Assembly (NCBI GenBank): GCA_023399595.1
Contig: JAEWOR010000033.1
Location: forward strand, 135,606 to 199,605
Origin: Bacteroidota bacterium
GTDB taxonomy: Bacteria > Bacteroidota > Bacteroidia > Flavobacteriales > Weeksellaceae
DNA: 64,000 nucleotides
Direction: 5' to 3'
This document shows positions 63,442 to 64,000 of the stretch, piece by piece. Position numbers and translations under genes: made by a program. The notes beneath the pieces are model-generated. The model worked only from the letters and a program-made list of their open reading frames with translations, was not told the DNA's origin and ran no database searches. Each line of letters starts with the position of its first letter. Within the stretch, counting starts at the first letter, position 1.

Positions 63442-63508
63442 GTTTCAAAAAATGAGTGAATTTTAGAATTTCTATTTTTTATATTGGATAACATCAAACT
63501 AATAGAGA

Positions 63509-63886
63509 ATCCTTAAAAATCCTGCTCACGATTCACACAATCATCACCTTTTTGGGGGTTTGGTGTTGATTATTTCACCTGAAACCATTCCAAAATCAGC
63601 GGATATTTCCATTTCTGAAAATTAATATTTGTTGTGTTATTTTTTTTGGGGTGGAGGCTAGATTTCAATTGCTTATTTATCATTTCAAGCCACAAAAATT
63701 CAGGATAGGAAAGCGTTGAAATTCATTCTCAATTCTTTTATCATTTTTCATCTTGTAACTGCTTTATTAGAAGTATATTCCTTGAAATTTGGAGCACGAG
63801 TAATGATTATTTTTAAGATTATTTCAAGATTCGTAATTTCAACTATTTTTCTGATGAAATTCAAATTTCTTCAAAAAAATAAATGA
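63509..63886 (+). pseudogene. Small multi-helix membrane protein relic
   Basis: Plus-strand frames encode, in order, ILLTIHTIITFLG, a shift in the G-rich run, GGLVLIISPETIPKSADISI, a stop, YLLCYFFWGGG, a stop, then an intact tail ISIAYLSFQATKIQDRKALK ... LVTALLEVYSLKFGARVMII to TGA 63884. It is a four-helix-like membrane protein with one frameshift and two in-frame stops. The family is not recognised with confidence. Confidence 0.6.
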
Positions 63887-63941
63887 ATATCCGTAAGATT
63901 GCCTAATAATTTGTATATTTGTGTAATTCAAATTATTACAG

Positions 63942-64000
63942 ATGAATATTTTCAGTTTTACGGCGAATTTTGGAACCGAAGAAGATTGTAGAAAACACTT
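63942..64000 (+). mobile_element. IS1595-type transposase, 5' end only (cut by window edge)
   Basis: ATG 63942 starts MNIFSFTANFGTEEDCRKH, the typical N-terminus of IS1595-family transposases (FxxHF-like start followed by EEDCRxHF before the zinc ribbon). A TATATTTG box lies at 63914-63921, 20 bases before the ATG. The remaining transposase and the right terminal repeat lie beyond the window; the left inverted repeat is not identified. Confidence 0.7.

Noticed and set aside
63881..63901. CCGTAA half-site upstream of the IS1595-type transposase as a regulon member
   Set aside because: Only one arm matches, and the distance to the TATATTTG box is about four bases off.
1..64000. CRISPR arrays, rRNA operons, riboswitches
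   Set aside because: No tandem direct repeats with spacers, no rRNA-like conserved blocks and no recognisable riboswitch cores were seen on either strand.

Overview
The window is about 64 kb of AT-rich chromosome from a member of the Flavobacteriia (Bacteroidota), most like the Weeksellaceae (Chryseobacterium/Kaistella/Cloacibacterium relatives); the genus cannot be fixed by reading alone. Evidence: several secreted proteins with type IX secretion (T9SS) C-terminal sorting domains, Bacteroidota-restricted families (DUF7935, DUF5684, a THUMP-like methyltransferase, a ~480-residue protein of unknown function), and promoters of the Bacteroidota type (TTG, about 20 bases, TAnnTTTG) instead of sigma-70 boxes. 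Many start codons lie only 5-7 bases behind the TAnnTTTG box, so leaderless or nearly leaderless mRNAs look common.

1-41.9 kb is mostly ordinary core genome: proline catabolism (pruA, cut by the left edge), pyrophosphatase, two secreted or exported peptidases (M36 and S9), a short surface-polysaccharide operon behind recR, pepD, a methionine-type aminotransferase, cardiolipin synthase, ychF, a lipoprotein glycosidase-like protein, typA, tRNA-Arg, an outer-membrane barrel plus a giant TPR protein, an APC permease, SPFH protein, dgt, a lipid kinase, and an operon ending in a two-component system (lipoprotein-TPR histidine kinase plus LuxR-type response regulator). One small gene (DUF1801 type, 32.0-32.4 kb) is broken by a one-base slip.

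41.9-48.7 kb is an accessory patch behind tRNA-Leu. It holds the C-terminal half of a large serine recombinase, a frameshifted Cys-rich secreted protein, a deleted HsdR-N-like nuclease gene, a small Cys/His protein, a second copy of the kinase/regulator pair (kinase frameshifted before its ATPase domain), and a membrane protein with a Bacteroidota helix-turn-helix-like N-terminus. 48.7-59.6 kb returns to core genes (M20 dipeptidase, OmpA lipoprotein, a udk-ftsB-mutA-methyltransferase operon, DUF808) and a 1030-residue T9SS type B cargo protein. 59.7-61.1 kb is a gene graveyard with a decayed mcrC. pnp follows, then a decayed membrane protein and, at the right edge, the start of an IS1595-type transposase.

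The most interesting signal is a shared promoter design. Three intergenic palindromes of the form TACGG-N4-CCGTA (36.8, 44.5 and 47.4 kb) each have their centre exactly 29.5 bases from the first T of a TAnnTTTG-like box, and none of the three promoters has a visible -33 TTG. They face, respectively, a ~65-base transcript with an 11-codon ORF and a terminator, the small Cys/His protein, and the membrane protein. All three lie beside the two paralogous kinase/regulator cassettes. I infer an activator-dependent regulon of the LuxR-type regulators.
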